DNA from: Xanthoparmelia taractica
Taxonomy: Eukaryota > Ascomycota > Lecanoromycetes > Lecanorales > Parmeliaceae
Direction of reading: 5' to 3'
Assembly (NCBI GenBank): GCA_033085395.1
Contig: JANQBS010000235.1
Location: 1-60,748, forward strand
DNA: 60,748 nt
The position numbers and the translations under genes are program-made. Positions within the stretch are counted from its first letter, which is position 1. Every line of letters begins with the position of its first letter. Under the pieces are notes generated by a model. The model saw nothing but the letters and a program-made list of their open reading frames with translations, ran no database searches and was not told where the DNA came from. Positions 24,650 to 36,749 of the stretch are shown here, one piece after another.

Positions 24650-27050
24650 ATCTCTAAGCTAATATATTCTTTCTTATTCTTAACTATATTTAATATAAAT
24701 CGTAATAAAATATAAGCGTAATTTTAATTATAAAAGCTAAAATCAATATCTAATCTAGCTCTATCCTTAAAATCTAATTAAATAATTTTCATGGCAAAAG
24801 CATCGATATTCGATATATTTATCGACGATTTAAACGTAGAAGATAGTAATTTAGAATAATATTCGACTCGCAAATGCTTATATAATTTCGACTTAAAAGA
24901 GAAAGTCAATTCACAATTCCTATAGTACGTTTAAATGCCCATAAATCCAGCAAAAGAATTATCATAATATTAATTATTCAACTCATTAAAATCATGATCT
25001 AACTGCTTCTAATAATCGTTAATTTCAATATTCTATTAAAGCGTATTTTCTTCCGCTTAATTAAAATTTTCTTATTTATTTTTAATAATCGCTTCTAGTT
25101 AATAAATAGCAGCCTTAGATCTAAAATTCTACTAAAATTATTAACGATTTCAATTATTTTAATTTTCGAATTTTCGATCTATTATTTGTAATAGTCGATT
25201 CATTAAATCTAACATATTTTATTATTCTTTAACTTACACGAAAGACCTTTAATTCGTGTCTTACTATAATTATAAATCGTAATAAGGATTTAATTAATAA
25301 TTATATTGCTAAGAATAATAAGCATTTTAATCAAAGGAATTAGAAGATCAAAATAGTGACTACTAACGATACGACTATTTATATTATTACTACTATTCAA
25401 ATAACTAAGAAATAGAATTAAATTAATTCTACTGACCTTAACGAATTAAAGTCGAATTTAAAAGACCTTACTAAAATACGTTCCTCTGTGCATTTCGATA
25501 AATATTTCCACGTTAATTCTACTAATCCTAATGCTATTGTTAAGACCTTTGAACGAAAGTCTAATATTAATATTTTTTAATATATAGCTTAAATTAGATT
25601 ACTTTCTTTATGTTAAGCATTTAAATAAAGCTAGCAATTATAATAGCTAAATTTAATAAATCGATAAAGACTCGTAATTCTAACACGATTCCTTAATAGG
25701 CAAATATTAACTAATTTTAAATATTATTAATATTAGCTAATTTTACATATCTAATAACTACTTATATATAGCTAGTAGGCTCTCGGCGCGCTCGACCATC
25801 TATTAATATATACTTTTCTACAAATAGATTCGAGAGTATTACGTTTAGCAATTCCTTGAATCTTATATAGAGTGCTCTATATTATTCTTTCACTTTATTA
25901 TCTTTTACACGAAGATCTCTTCGCTTTAAATTTAATAACTCTAAGATATATTAAATAAATATAAAATCACCAAAATAAGTATTTATATTAATAAGAACTA
26001 TAGCTTCTTCTTTTATAGCTATTAAATTATAAATTCTTTCAATAAATAGAATCACACTGCGATAATACACGTTCTTTTTTATAATTATAATCTCACTCTC
26101 TTCGTAAGACTTATTTAAATAAAATTCGAAATAATTTAATTCTATAGCATTTCATTTGCTATTAGAACTCGATGCTTCTACGAATTCTACTATAATCGAT
26201 TTAAGTTCTTTTAACTCTTTTAGCGAGTCTCGTTCTCTCTTAGATCTAGTAAATAATTATAAGTTATTAATAATATTTGTAACGACGGAGTCAATAATAT
26301 TATTAATTATATCTTGTAATTATTGAGCTATGATATTAATAGTTATTTTAAATATAGTTTAACTTAATTGCCTACGAGAAGTGCTTAAATTTTCACTCAA
26401 ATTAATAATATCTATAGTAGTAGAATCCTCACGAATTACTAATAGCGATAATATAGAAGGTGAATTATCTAATAAAGAAGCACGATTATTATTAGTAGAA
26501 TTATTATTAGTTAATAATAAATTAGATATATTTTTAGTAGAAAAAGAATTTAAGAATAAGTTTCTAAGAGACTAAGTGACTTACTTAAAACGCCGAATAG
26601 ATTTACGAAAAATAGGTTTATCAACGACTTAATTAGATAATCAACGATCTTAAATTAAGAAATAAATAATCGTTCTTAATAAATTAGTAGTAGAATTAAT
26701 AATAGATATTAATCTAATAGACCTAAGAGTATTAAACGTGAGATACTTATAAATCTCCTTAATATCGTTAAATATTAAATTAGCGTATTTATAATTAATA
26801 ATAATAAATTCCTAGATATTAAATACGAGGCTAAGTACTTATCTATCTACTAAAATAACTAGCGTTAGTTTTTAAGATTAATTAATAAAAGAAGTAAAAT
26901 AAGAAAGGCTTTTAATAAATTAAGAAGCTAATAAGATCTTACTAATCTAATAACTCACTTGTTTAATAGATTTAATAACGATAAGTGAAATATAATAATA
27001 AAGAACACCTTCTAAATCGATTCGACAGTCAGTTGATATCGAAATCAAGC
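24650..27050 (-). pseudogene. gag of gypsy B, decayed
   Basis: A minus-strand counterpart of about 14540-16900 in element A, with the Ser/Asn-rich stretch at about 26580-26380. A 64-codon plus-strand frame at 26381-26575 is the antisense of that stretch and has an equivalent antisense frame in A. This reflects base composition rather than a gene. The PBS counterpart lies at 27060-27048 (minus strand TGGTATTAACGC). Confidence 0.7.
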
Positions 27051-27063
27051 GTTAATACCATAT

Positions 27064-27216
27064 TATCATGGAAAAGATCTTAGGATTAATTGTTAAAAAG
27101 TCTATCGAATTCTAAGGGCCGCAGTGACGGAGATCTGCTAAGAAACTAATATACATTTGGCCTAGCCTCCCCGATCTTTCCGAAATACCTTTGGCATACA
27201 GAGAAAAACCGTGACA
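27064..27216 (-). repeat. 5' LTR of gypsy B
   Basis: The minus strand starts TGTCACGG and ends CCATGATA, 153 bp. It lacks about 16 bp present in the LTRs of element A, so B belongs to a slightly different LTR variant. Confidence 0.92.
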
Positions 27217-27221
27217 ATAAG
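27217..27221. repeat. Target-site duplication of element B (right)
   Basis: ATAAG, pairing with 13018-13022. Confidence 0.9.
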
Positions 27222-27424
27222 TCTTTAAAAAAAGATAAAATATATATCGCTAAAAGAATAATAGATAACGAGTAATTATTAAGTATAGAACTAATATCTA
27301 GCAAGTAATTCGTGATATTCGCTATAATAGAATACAATTTGAGTGTTATTATTATATATTAAGTATTTAAAAATTAAATAAAAAGATAATTGATTTCTTC
27401 TAACGAGAACTATTATCTAAATAC

Positions 27425-27535
27425 TACTTGCTTCGACCGAGATAGATACTAGTCAGGACTAGTTAGGATCGAGGTAGGTACTAATTAGATACTAGTATTA
27501 GGTAGGTACTAATAGTTCCTAGCAGAAAAAGAAAA
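27425..27535 (-). repeat. ACTAGT-type short tandem repeats at the end of element D1
   Basis: Repeated TACTAGT(C/T)AG, GGTAGGTACTAA and GATCGAGGTAGGTACT units follow GACCGAGATAGATACTAG. The inverse array occurs at 52745-52830 in D2. It keeps C and G bases that the rest of D has lost. The role is unknown; it could be a terminal or subterminal repeat of D. Confidence 0.75.
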
Positions 27536-28169
27536 ATAAACGGATTTAATTATTATTTTAATTTTCGTTAATAGAGATTAAAATAGAGATAAATAAGTCT
27601 TAAAGCGAGAATATTTAATCTTTTTAATTCTTATTAATAATGAAAGTTTAAGCTAAATAAATTAAATCTCGTTATTATAAAAAGAAGAAAGTCTTTAATA
27701 TAAATAAATAATCTCTCGATTAAAAGAAATATATTAAGCGAAAGTTAAAAATAAATAATTAAAATATATATTATAACTCTCGAGTTAAGATAATTAATAT
27801 AATAAAGATTAGAATAATTGAAATAATCGATATAATTTAAATAGAAAAGTATTATTAAGATTTATAAAGTCGAAGGAACTTTCTTTCTCGTTATTCGTTT
27901 ATATTATTTATTTCAACAGTAACATCTCTTATATTCTATAAGAGATTTATCTTATAAAGCGCTATTCATTACGCTATATTAGCTTATTTCTTTGCTCTTT
28001 AATAATAATAATCTCGCTTATATTAAATTAATCTAAAAGTTAAAAGAAATTTCTTTTATATACTTAAGTTATTTATAAATTTATTATATAGCGATATTAA
28101 TAGCGAGTATATTTTAGTTACTTTTATTAATTTTATTTTTATTTTAAAATAATTTATCTCTAAAATATT

Positions 28170-29200
28170 ATTTAAATTAATTTTTAATAAAAATCTCTTC
28201 GATTTTAGAGCGAAGCTCGTCTTATTAACGCTATTAACTTTAGAAACTCTAAGCTCTAATTATATCTAGTAAAAAGGCTAAAATATCGATATTTTTAAAT
28301 TATTTTAATAATATTAATAAACTTAAAGATATCTTTAACTATTAAATATAAAGATAATAATTTAAGAATAAGCTAAAGCTCTTAGATATCTAATAATATA
28401 TCGCTAAGAACTTTATAGTTTTAATTATTATTACCGACGATATTATTATTCTTAAGAAAATTAAGATACAAAAATAGGTTTATAATAAAATCTATATTAT
28501 ATTTAAATCTTATTATAAATAAAACGCTCGCTTTATAATTAATAATGAAATTAATACTAAAGATATTTAAATAATTGTTAAAAAGTTTAAGTCTTAGAGT
28601 TTTAATATTCTTAGTTCTATCTTTAAAAAGATAAATAACGTTATACTCGCGAAATATAATAATAATTCTTAAAGTATATTTATAAATTTATTAAAATATT
28701 AAAAGAGTTCGATACTTTATTCTTTAAGCTTTATTTCGATAAAAATTAAAAAATTTATTACTTTTACTTAAATATAGATTTAATTTATAACACGTATTAC
28801 GAGTAATATAATTAGATTTATAATATTTTCGATAATAATAACGAGTCGAAATTCGATTTAAATTATATTATTATAAGATTTATTAATATTATTACGAATT
28901 TTATAAGCTCTATTATTATCGTCGAAGTATAGATATTAATCGCATTAATTCATAATATCTTTACGCACACTTTATAGAGTATAATTATTCTAATCGTCGT
29001 CGAAGATTATTTCGAAAATAAGATTTAATTGAAAACTTATATCGATAATACTTAAATTTATATTTAATTTTATAAATATTATAATTATTATAAAAAGAAC
29101 TAATTCAACGCTTTTAAGTACGTTATTCTATATTTTAATTTAAAGTTAAAAAATATAATGATTAATAATTAATAAATATAATCGAGATAATTATAATAAT
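28170..29200 (+). pseudogene. copia gag of element G, decayed
   Basis: The decayed frame includes KLIFNKNLFDFRAKLVLLTLLTLETLSSNYI-like sequence near 28175-28270, read through without stops. This resembles the start of copia Gag (a load of Leu-rich helix after an N-terminal 'gxNxxxW' segment). A Tyr-rich stretch at about 29060-29110 may be a former Cys zinc knuckle, because TGT/TGC become TAT/TAC by RIP. Identification is moderate and relies on position relative to the copia RT downstream. Confidence 0.55.
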
Positions 29201-29537
29201 TATAAAGAAAAGAATATCTTAGATAAAGATAATAAGAATAAAAATAAATTTCCTTAAAAGTCTATTATCGAAGTTACTACTATTATAATATATATCGAAT
29301 TATTAATAATTTATAGTCTCGTAATCTATATCGAGTAATTAAGCTTAATAATGATTTATTTAATCGCTTAATCTTAAGCTCTTTAAAATCGAATTTCTTA
29401 ATTTTATTTTAAAACGTTAATACTATTTAAAATAATAATAGAGATTTTATTAATATTTATAATCGCTATATTATCGACGCTATAATTTATCAATTATATA
29501 TATTTTTAATATATAATTCGAAATCGTTTAATTTTTT

Positions 29538-29547
29538 AAATCTTTAT
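29538..29547. repeat. 10-bp target-site duplication (left) of the 273-bp TIR element
   Basis: AAATCTTTAT, identical over all ten bases to 29821-29830. Confidence 0.92.
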
Positions 29548-29820
29548 ACGGGTCGGAAAGGTGTGGTATCTGTTGAACATAGTCGTTTTCAACTTTTTTC
29601 AACTTTTTTTTAAAAATTATATCTTTTTAATCTATTTATAGAATTTTTTAATTACATAAGCGTTCGCTTAAACTTTTTACGTATTTCTAGAATATAAGAG
29701 AATATTACGTAATATATTTATTAAAAAACCAATGGGAGTATGGGATATCCCATACCTTTAGGTATGGTATTCGAAAAACTGGTCCCATACCATCAAATAT
29801 ACCACACCTTTCCGACCCGT
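29548..29820. mobile_element. 273-bp MITE with ACGGGTCGG terminal repeats and 10-bp TSD
   Basis: A complete short element. The left end is ACGGGTCGGAAAGGTGTGG and the right end is its exact complement, giving TIRs of at least 22 bp (through GTGTGGTAT). The flanking duplication is exact and 10 bp long. There is no coding capacity. The right arm contains an 18-bp perfect palindrome (29738-29755). The left arm has two GTTGAAAAAA-type units on the complementary strand. The middle (29622-29728) is A+T-rich. TIR plus a 10-bp TSD points to a Mutator-like origin (inference). Half copies occur at both window ends. It inserted in copia G without being RIP-mutated in its arms. Confidence 0.88.
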
Positions 29821-29830
29821 AAATCTTTAT
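29821..29830. repeat. 10-bp target-site duplication (right) of the 273-bp TIR element
   Basis: AAATCTTTAT, pairing with 29538-29547. Confidence 0.92.
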
Positions 29831-31900
29831 CTTATTTATTAAATTAATTAAAAATAATAAAATCGTAGATTATATTATAATCAAGAAAATCGACCGTATT
29901 TAATTAAAGTATAAGAGATTTAAGGATAAACGTATCTTAATTATTAATAATATTTAATACGTATTAAATAATAAGTTTAATCTAATTTTTTAGAGATAGC
30001 TAAAAAACATAAGAAATTACTCTTTCTTTTATATCTAACGAGATTAATATTAAAGAGTATAATATTATTTTTAAGCGTTAGCGTAATCGACTTTATACGC
30101 TAAATATTTAAATAGATATTATAATATACTTAATTATAATTTATAGAAATATTCTCGATTATAATAAGTTTTTATTTATTATAAGTACTCTCGCTATTAA
30201 TATTAATATTTTAAAATTCTAAATTAATAAAAAGATCTTATAAATATAATATAATTATATAAATTATTTGAATTATAAGAAGATTAAGAAGCTAATTAAG
30301 ATATATATGGAGATAAATCTTATTATTCTATTCTTTAAAGATATCTACGAATTATATAATATCGTTAATATAAAACTAAAAATATATAAGCGTTATATCG
30401 AATGGAGACGTTAAAAAACGATCTAATTTATAGTAATATTCAAGATTTATTTTATACTTTTTATAATAATCATAAGTTTATAATAACTTTCTTAGACGAT
30501 ATAACTCTTAAATAAGATAGAATTCACGATTTTGAGAGTATTTAAGTTATTTCTAAATTAAGTAAAATACGATAACTATAAATATATTCCACCTCGATTC
30601 GATTATAATATCGATTATAATAATTATAATATAGACGTATATTATCTATTTAATAATGTTATCTAAGAGGTAATTATTTTTAATAATTCTTAAATAACTA
30701 ATAAATTAAAATATCTTAAAAAAATAACTTAGTAAAAAGCTAGCGTTATATTTAAAGAAAGTAAACTATCGTAGAAGTACTAAAGAAAGTTTATTCGAGT
30801 ATTTAATTATCTTCGCAATCTATAGCTAGTCTTAGATAAAAATATTTTTCTTTATAAGATCTATATAAGTTACTTATCGAATCTATCGTATCTTCGAATT
30901 ATTAAATAAATCGAATATTATTAAATATATATAATTAATATTAAGAAAATTAAGTATTAAAGTCGTATATATAAAAATAAACTAGTTAATTATTAAGCTA
31001 AGAGATTTCATTATATACTTCTACTTAATAATAAGATTAGTATCCTTTTTAATATTATTTAAATTAATAATATCTTATTTAAACTTATTTTAATAAAACC
31101 TATTTCTCGCGAAATATAATAAATTAATAATATTAAGCTTTTAAAAGCTTATAATAAGCGTTATAATAACGCTATTAATGCTATTTAAAAGCTCGCTTTA
31201 ATATTTATTTTAAAGAAAAGAGTCTTTAAAAAAACGCGCATTCTTTATCGAAGCGATTAATTTTATCGCGATATTAGCTAAAAGAGAGCATCTTATAAAA
31301 ATTAAAATTTTAATCAAAATATAGTTCTCCACTTAAAATTTATTATTTTCACGTATATCTTAAAAAAATTATTAAAATTATTTAAAAAGCTTAATAATAA
31401 AATACTAATATTATTTATAATCTCTAAAGACTTAAGATTAGATAAAAAGTTCATAATAAAATTTATAATAATTAAAAACTCTTTAAAACGCTTAATAATA
31501 AAATGCTAATATTATTTATAATCTTTAAAGAATTAAGATTAGATAAAAAATTTATAATATAATTTATAATATTTAAAAACTCTTCAGAACACGATTCGCT
31601 AAGATAATAAAAAATTCAAAGGATTTATTATAATCTTATTTTAAATTCTCTTATCTTATTAGTTAAAATTAATACTCTTAAATTATATAAGTCTTAAAAT
31701 TATAAAAAAATAATAGCGAACGTATATTAAAAAATATAATAAGAGCTTATTATATAGAAAGAAGTTGACTTTCTTATAATTAAAAATATTTAAACTCTAA
31801 TAAATATTTTCTTAAATATATATATTTTAAACAAGAAATAAATTTATAAAATTAAGCATAAACTTTAAAAAGAGATCGCTTGCTATAAGATTTATTAAAT
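29831..31900 (+). pseudogene. Protease/integrase region of copia G, decayed
   Basis: Lies between the gag and RT of element G, where copia elements carry protease and integrase. Long stop-suppressed frames are present, for example around 30300-30560. I could not place the HHCC or DDE residues with certainty, so the domain assignment rests on order. Before the MITE inserted at 29548 the reading frame would have been continuous with 29400-29547. Confidence 0.45.
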
Positions 31901-32460
31901 AATACGCGACTTTAAATAGCGTAAGAGTATAGATTTTAATAAAACTTTCGTCTTTGTTATTAAATCGATAAATTATAAAATTATCTTCGTCTTAGCGATA
32001 GCTTTAAATTAAGAATTAAGATAAATAAATATTAAAATAATCTTTCTATACGATAACGTGAAGAAAGTTATTTATATTATATAACTTATCGACTTTAAAA
32101 ATAATAATAAGTATAAAATATATAGATTAAAGAAGATATTATATAATTTAAAGAAGTCTCTTAGAATTTAATATAATATTTTAATAATATATCTTAAGAA
32201 GCTAGACTTCGAGTTTATTACGATCAATTACTTAATCTTTAATAATAATAATATTATTATTACAATCTATATAAATAATATTTTATTAATCGATCTTAAT
32301 TAAAAGAATATTTAAGATATTAAAGATAAGCTTTATAAGCGCTTTAAGATAATCGATTTAAACGCGTATAGCTATTATCTTATCGAATCTTATAACTCGA
32401 TTAAACGAATTATATTTAAAATTTTATTATTAAATATAATATATAAAAAAGTAAAGAAAC
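31900..32460 (+). pseudogene. Reverse transcriptase of copia G, decayed
   Basis: Clear copia RT landmarks occur in order. MSYKIIFVLAIAL at about 31970 stands for the conserved K(A/S)xYKxLFALAAAL segment. FLYDNVKKVIYI at about 32050 matches TAFLYGxxxExIYM. YRLKKILYNLKKS at about 32120 matches CRLxKALYGLKQS. TIYINNILLI carries the catalytic box at 32268-32279. Active copia enzymes have YVDD; here both Asp codons read Asn. RT copies the element RNA in virus-like particles. Confidence 0.88.
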
Positions 32461-32729
32461 TTTTATCTTAATAAGTATAAAGAAGTATTAGATCGCTAAA
32501 GAAGACTTTTAGATAATCGAAGCTTTCCGTATTATCTACTAATTAGCTATTAATTCGCTAATATACGTAATATTAGGTATTAGATTAAATATTATCTATA
32601 TTATTTTAAGAATATTTTAATATAATATAATTTTATATAAATCTTATTAAAAGATTATTAAACGTATTTTTGAATATCTTAAATAAAATATTAATTATTA
32701 ACTTATCTTTCGAAGAGAGTTAAAATTCT

Positions 32730-33180
32730 TATTTAAATATACTAACGCTAACTAAACCAGCGATTAAGATACTCGACGTTTTATTTCTAAGTATATATTT
32801 AATTTAAATAGCGCTATAATTAAATAATTATTTAAGCGATAATTTATCGTAATGCTTTTAATCTATAAAGTCGAGTATTTTATTTAAATATAAGTTATTA
32901 AGAAAGTTAATTAATTTAATTTTAGCGATTTAATTATTAAAATAGTAATAATTTATTACGATAATTAAAGTATAATAGTTCTAATTAAGAATCTTTAATT
33001 TTGTACGCACATTAAGTATATCGATATTTAAGATTACTACGTGCGAAAGTAAATTATTATCGAGAATATTACTTTAGAATACTTTCTCACTAAAAGATAA
33101 ATAATCGATAAACTTATTAAGACTCTATATAAGAATAAATTTAATCGCTTTCGAGATTTAATTCAATTAAAATTACTTAT
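32730..33180 (+). pseudogene. RNase H of copia G and end of pol, decayed
   Basis: 32745-32800 reads YTNAN, a stop, TSD, a stop and DTRRFISKYIF, the decayed form of the copia motif YxDADWAGDxDTRRSTSGYIF. Next come a SWxSKRQ-like segment and a CEAEY-like EYF. The pol end around 33000-33170 keeps FVRT...HIDI-type and LTKPL-like traces. The frame ends near 33175. Confidence 0.82.
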
Positions 33181-33332
33181 TTAAATCTTATTTTAAAAAA
33201 GCTATTTCTTAGTTTATATAAGAGTTAACGTTTTAAATACTTTATCTCTATTCGTCGCTACTATTAATTACTAGTATTAAGTCTTATTCTCAAAATAATT
33301 CTCGCGTAAGAATCTTATAGTCGATTAGATAT

Positions 33333-33553
33333 TGTCAGGCCTAGCGCTACATGCGTTTTAGCGCCGACTACTCCTAGGTCCAGGGTTTATTGCGGGGTCT
33401 ATGGCCTAATGCCTTGACAGGACCTTGGCGGTTATATGTCGTGTTCGCATATCCTAGGGTTTTTATATTCCTTAGACATTACTATCGTATCGACTATACG
33501 TCTCTTATATTAATTAGGCCGCTTATTAAGCGTTAGCGAATTAACCTCTTATA
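33333..33553 (+). repeat. 5' LTR of gypsy C
   Basis: Starts TGTCAGGCCTAGCGC. It shares GGGTTTATTGCGGG, TCGACTATACGTCTC, AGGCCGCTTATTAAGCG and the end CTTATAGTT with the 3' LTR. Much of 33333-33480 still has CC, GG and CA sites, so it is less RIP-mutated than the interior. The end is placed at CTTATA and is approximate. Confidence 0.82.
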
Positions 33554-33599
33554 GTTCTAATTTCTCAATTTTTTAAAGAAAGAGATCTATTATCGATAC

Positions 33600-34700
33600 G
33601 ATATAGAACTCTTTATCGAATCGAAATAAATATATTTTAGAGCGATATAATTTCGATATTAATTTTTAAGAATTTATTTTAAAGAATTAAGCGATTTTAA
33701 AGAAACGTCTTAAAAACGTTAAAGTAGAAAATCGTCGCCTAGAATTAAATAAGAGTTAGCTAAGTTACGAGAATATAATAACGTGCTACGTAACTCGAAC
33801 TCTTCTATAATTCTCGCCGAAGCGATAGCGATTTTATCTATTATTTCGCCTTTAATAAATATTTTAATTAAAGCGAAAATATTTCGTCTTAAAAGATTAT
33901 ATTTTTATAAAGATAATAGTAAAGAAAAATATTTACGTTAATTTCGCGAAATCGAAATTTAATTTTATATAAACTTCGAGTATTTTATTATTAATTAAGC
34001 TAATATTATCTATTATATATAATTCTTAAAAGACGATTTTAATATATAGTAATATAAATACTTTTAAGTCTATAAATTAAATAAGATTATCTTCGAATTT
34101 TTTAAACTATTTTTATTTAACTTAATTATAAACTCGATAAATCGTCGCTTATTTATTTATAAAAAGTAAAAATAATAAAATAGTAATAAGATTAAAAGAT
34201 CTTAGTTTTTAAGATCTATTTAAAGAAGTTAAAAGCTTATTTATTCTCGTTTACAAAGAAGTATTATGCGAACTATTTTTTAGCTAAGCTTCGATCTAAG
34301 CTAAAGAATAATAATATTAATATTAATAATATATCTAAATAGAGAAAAGAAATTCTTACTATAATAATTATATAGAAAACGATTTTAAAGTGCGTATATC
34401 TTAATAATAATAATTTTGATTTAAAGTAATTAGAGAAGTCTAATAAAGATAAGTCTCTAAAAGGTTAAATTTCGAAGTCTAATACGACTTCGAAAGATAA
34501 CGTTAAATTTATATATGCTTAAGAAAAGAGTAAGAAACGTAAGACTAAGATCGCTAATTATAATATTAAAATATCTAATATTTACTAATATTATTAAAAA
34601 TTAGATTATTTAAAATCGAATTATCTTAATAATAAATTATTAATTATTATCGTCGCGACGATATTAATAAAAAACGAACTAACTTTATAAGTCTCTTTAA
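33600..34700 (+). pseudogene. gag of gypsy C, decayed
   Basis: The decayed frame carries charged helices and, at about 33950-34140, a capsid-like segment with FYINFEYFII-type and LFFNLIINSINRRLFIYKK-type runs. A Tyr/Ile-rich stretch near 34560-34640 (NIYYYY) is where a CCHC zinc knuckle would lie. Assignment rests on position between the LTR and the well-identified RT. Confidence 0.55.
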
Positions 34701-35440
34701 AGCGAAGTAAGAAAAACGAATAATAGAGATAACTCTTTCTATTATTACGAAGAGATGAATTAAGCTATAGAGTAATCAAAGATAACTTATTGCTCTACTC
34801 GATTGCGAAGCGTATATTAACTTAATTACGTAAAAGTTCGTAATTTAATAAAATCTTTAGTTATATATCGTTATTTTATTATAGACGAAAGCGCTTAACG
34901 AGTAAGATATATATTATTATAATACTTATTAGCTGAATTATTAAATAGTCGATAGCTAAGGTTAAGAATAATAATATAATATACTATTTTACGTCGTAGA
35001 CCAAGAAGATTCCGATATCGTGCTATATTCGCGTTATATTAATTATATAGTTTACTTAACTTAATAAAGGCGTAATAATAATTTAAGATTAATATTAAAA
35101 AGCTTTAGATTAAACAATCGATTAAATTTATTCAAATAATCGAACGAAAGTTAAATATATTTATAATAGTATACGCTACGATAACGCGAGACGAATAAAA
35201 GAATATTAATAATTTAGAGTTCTTAAGAAAATTACTAAAGTTTAAGAATATCTTTTTTAAATAATACAATAGAAGTCTTATTTATATTTAAATAAAAAAA
35301 TTATATTATTAAGATAGAAAGAATAAGGAGTTATTTTATAAGTCTCTTTATAATTTATCTTAAATTAAGCTATTAAAGCTAAGACGATATCTTAAAAAGT
35401 TACTTTATAAGAGCTAAATTCGTTATTTAACTTTCTTCGC
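34700..35440 (+). pseudogene. Protease and linker of gypsy C pol, decayed
   Basis: Occupies the position of the aspartic protease between Gag and RT. The stretch around 34780-34830 (ALLDCEA-like: LLYSIAKRILT in the present frame) resembles the ALLDSGAxxxFI protease core. The match is weak and no catalytic triad can be asserted. Confidence 0.4.
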
Positions 35441-36140
35441 TAAAGTTCTTATTCTCTTTATCTTAAAGAAGAATAATAAATTATATTTTTACGTAAATTA
35501 TGGAGACTTAAATACAATAATAATAAAGAATTAATATTTATTATCTCTAATTATTAAGACGTTAAATCGTCTATATAATATTAAAATATTTTTAAAATTA
35601 AATCTTAAGAATATTTATTATAGAATTCGCATTAAAAAGAATAACGAGTAAAAGACTACGTTTCGCATTCGCTATAATCATTTAAATACTTAATAATATC
35701 TTTTAACCTTATAAATATATTAATTACATTTCAAGTCTTTATTAATAGAGTCCTTATTAATCCTATAAATGTTATATGTATAATATATTTGAATAATATT
35801 CTAATTTATAGCGCTAAGTCGACGGAATATTAAGAGCACGTTAAGTAAGTACTTAAGCGATTACGTTAATTTTAGCTATAAATTAATTTAAAGAAATATT
35901 AGTTTTATACTAAATTAATTAAGTTTCTAGAATTTTATTTATGAATATTTTATTATTATAATATCTCTTATTAGCTTGCTTAAGAATAGTAAGATTAATA
36001 AGAAATTAAGATCGTTTAAATAATTAGAAGACGCTAGATTAACTTTCGAGTAATTACGTAATACTTTTGCGACTACGCTATTTTTATAATATTATAATTT
36101 ATAAAAGAAATTACTCTTAGAGATTAATATCTATAACTTT
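35440..36140 (+). pseudogene. Reverse transcriptase of gypsy C, decayed
   Basis: Reads KLNLKNIYYRIRIKKNNE at about 35600, the form of the gypsy motif KLDLRxAYHxIRIxxGDEWKTAF. FRIRYNHL follows. VICIIYLNNILIYS carries the catalytic box at 35786-35797, YLNN for YLDD. Then come ISFILN-type, LSFENFI and LLGFVIS-type thumb segments near 35900-35960. The enzyme is inactive because both Asp codons read Asn and many Gln codons are stops. Confidence 0.88.
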
Positions 36141-36149
36141 AATATAAGA

Positions 36150-36620
36150 GTTATATTTTTATAATAAAATAATGACGATTATTAATAACTCGTCGCGTTT
36201 TTTTTAAAAGATAATTTTAGGGAAATAAAACTATAAGACTTATAATTAGAAATTATTTATTATTATCGCAGCGAAAAGTAATAGCGTTATTATCTAAAAG
36301 ATAATAATTATTATATTAAGATCTAGATAGATTATAATAATCTTAAGAAATTTATAAAGTAAAAGTAACTTAACTTTAGATAAGCTTATTAAATATTAAA
36401 AATAATCGCTTATAACTTTAAGATTTTTTATTAAATAGAAAATTTAAATTTTATAAATATATCGTCGCGGCGATTAGATTATAAAGATTTATCGCCGTTA
36501 AATATTAAATTATTATTTATATTTTAAAATAAATTTACTCTTTAAATTAGCGACGAGTTATTATAAAGAGATAAAAAAATAATAGTAATAATAGCGTTTA
36601 TATTATAAGTTATAAATAAT
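36150..36620 (+). pseudogene. RNase H of gypsy C, decayed
   Basis: Follows the RT in place of the gypsy RNase H, ahead of the integrase. Present as short stop-broken frames with a YYKEIK-type segment near 36560. Assigned by order; no catalytic residues could be confirmed. Confidence 0.5.
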
Positions 36621-36749
36621 TAAATAATTATTTTAAGAAGAGAGATTATAATTATATTTAAAATTATATATAACGATTCGTAAAGATTAATAAAAACGGT
36701 AATTTGAGAGCTATAATTTTATAATAACTAACTAAGCTCTTTTCGAGTT

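Larger units (their letters stand above)
13023..27216 (-). mobile_element. Ty3/gypsy chromovirus B, minus strand, split by element A
   Basis: Element B has two 153-bp LTRs (5' LTR 27064-27216, 3' LTR 13023-13175, both reading on the minus strand) and a perfect 5-bp TSD, ATAAG. It is split by element A at 14359-21432, so its own length is about 7.1 kb. Sense-strand order is gag (about 26950-25000), protease (24600-24304), reverse transcriptase (YINN box 23242-23231), RNase H and the start of integrase up to 21438. The rest of integrase and the chromodomain region follow at 14353 down to about 13600. Its interior is more degraded than that of A, consistent with A being the later arrival. Every domain is broken by Gln-type stops. 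Confidence 0.92.
10800..27535 (-). mobile_element. Unclassified ~2.9-kb element D, copy 1 (D1), interrupted by gypsy B
   Basis: D1 consists of about 10800-13022 plus 27222-27535. It aligns with the reverse complement of 52730 to about 55040, and the alignment runs straight across the gypsy insertion. D1 ends on the right with the ACTAGT-type repeats at 27450-27535. The best decayed frame is on the minus strand over about 11300-10400. With stops read as Gln it gives a continuous Arg/Lys/Tyr/Ile-rich protein, but I did not recognise a family. Homology to D2 fades between 10800 and 10750, so the true left end is uncertain and could reach about 10410. Confidence 0.65.
27536..33327 (+). mobile_element. 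Ty1/copia retrotransposon G, plus strand, LTRs not resolved
   Basis: The order of decayed domains is gag (about 28170-29200), protease/integrase region (about 29400-30950), RT (about 31900-32450) and RNase H (about 32730-33180). Integrase before RT is the copia order. A 273-bp TIR element sits at 29548-29820 and gypsy C lies immediately 3' (33333-40408). I could not find a matching LTR pair. TTTCAACA at about 27912-27919 is a plausible 5' LTR end, but no partner was confirmed. The element abuts the terminal repeats of D1 on its left. Confidence 0.75.

Noticed and set aside
27146..27337. 63-codon minus-strand frame
   Set aside because: Crosses the boundary between the flank (D1), the ATAAG duplication and the 5' LTR of B, so it cannot be an ancestral gene.
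27425..27535. CRISPR-like or centromeric array
   Set aside because: The ACTAGT units are short, irregular and confined to the end of element D in two copies; no spacer structure.
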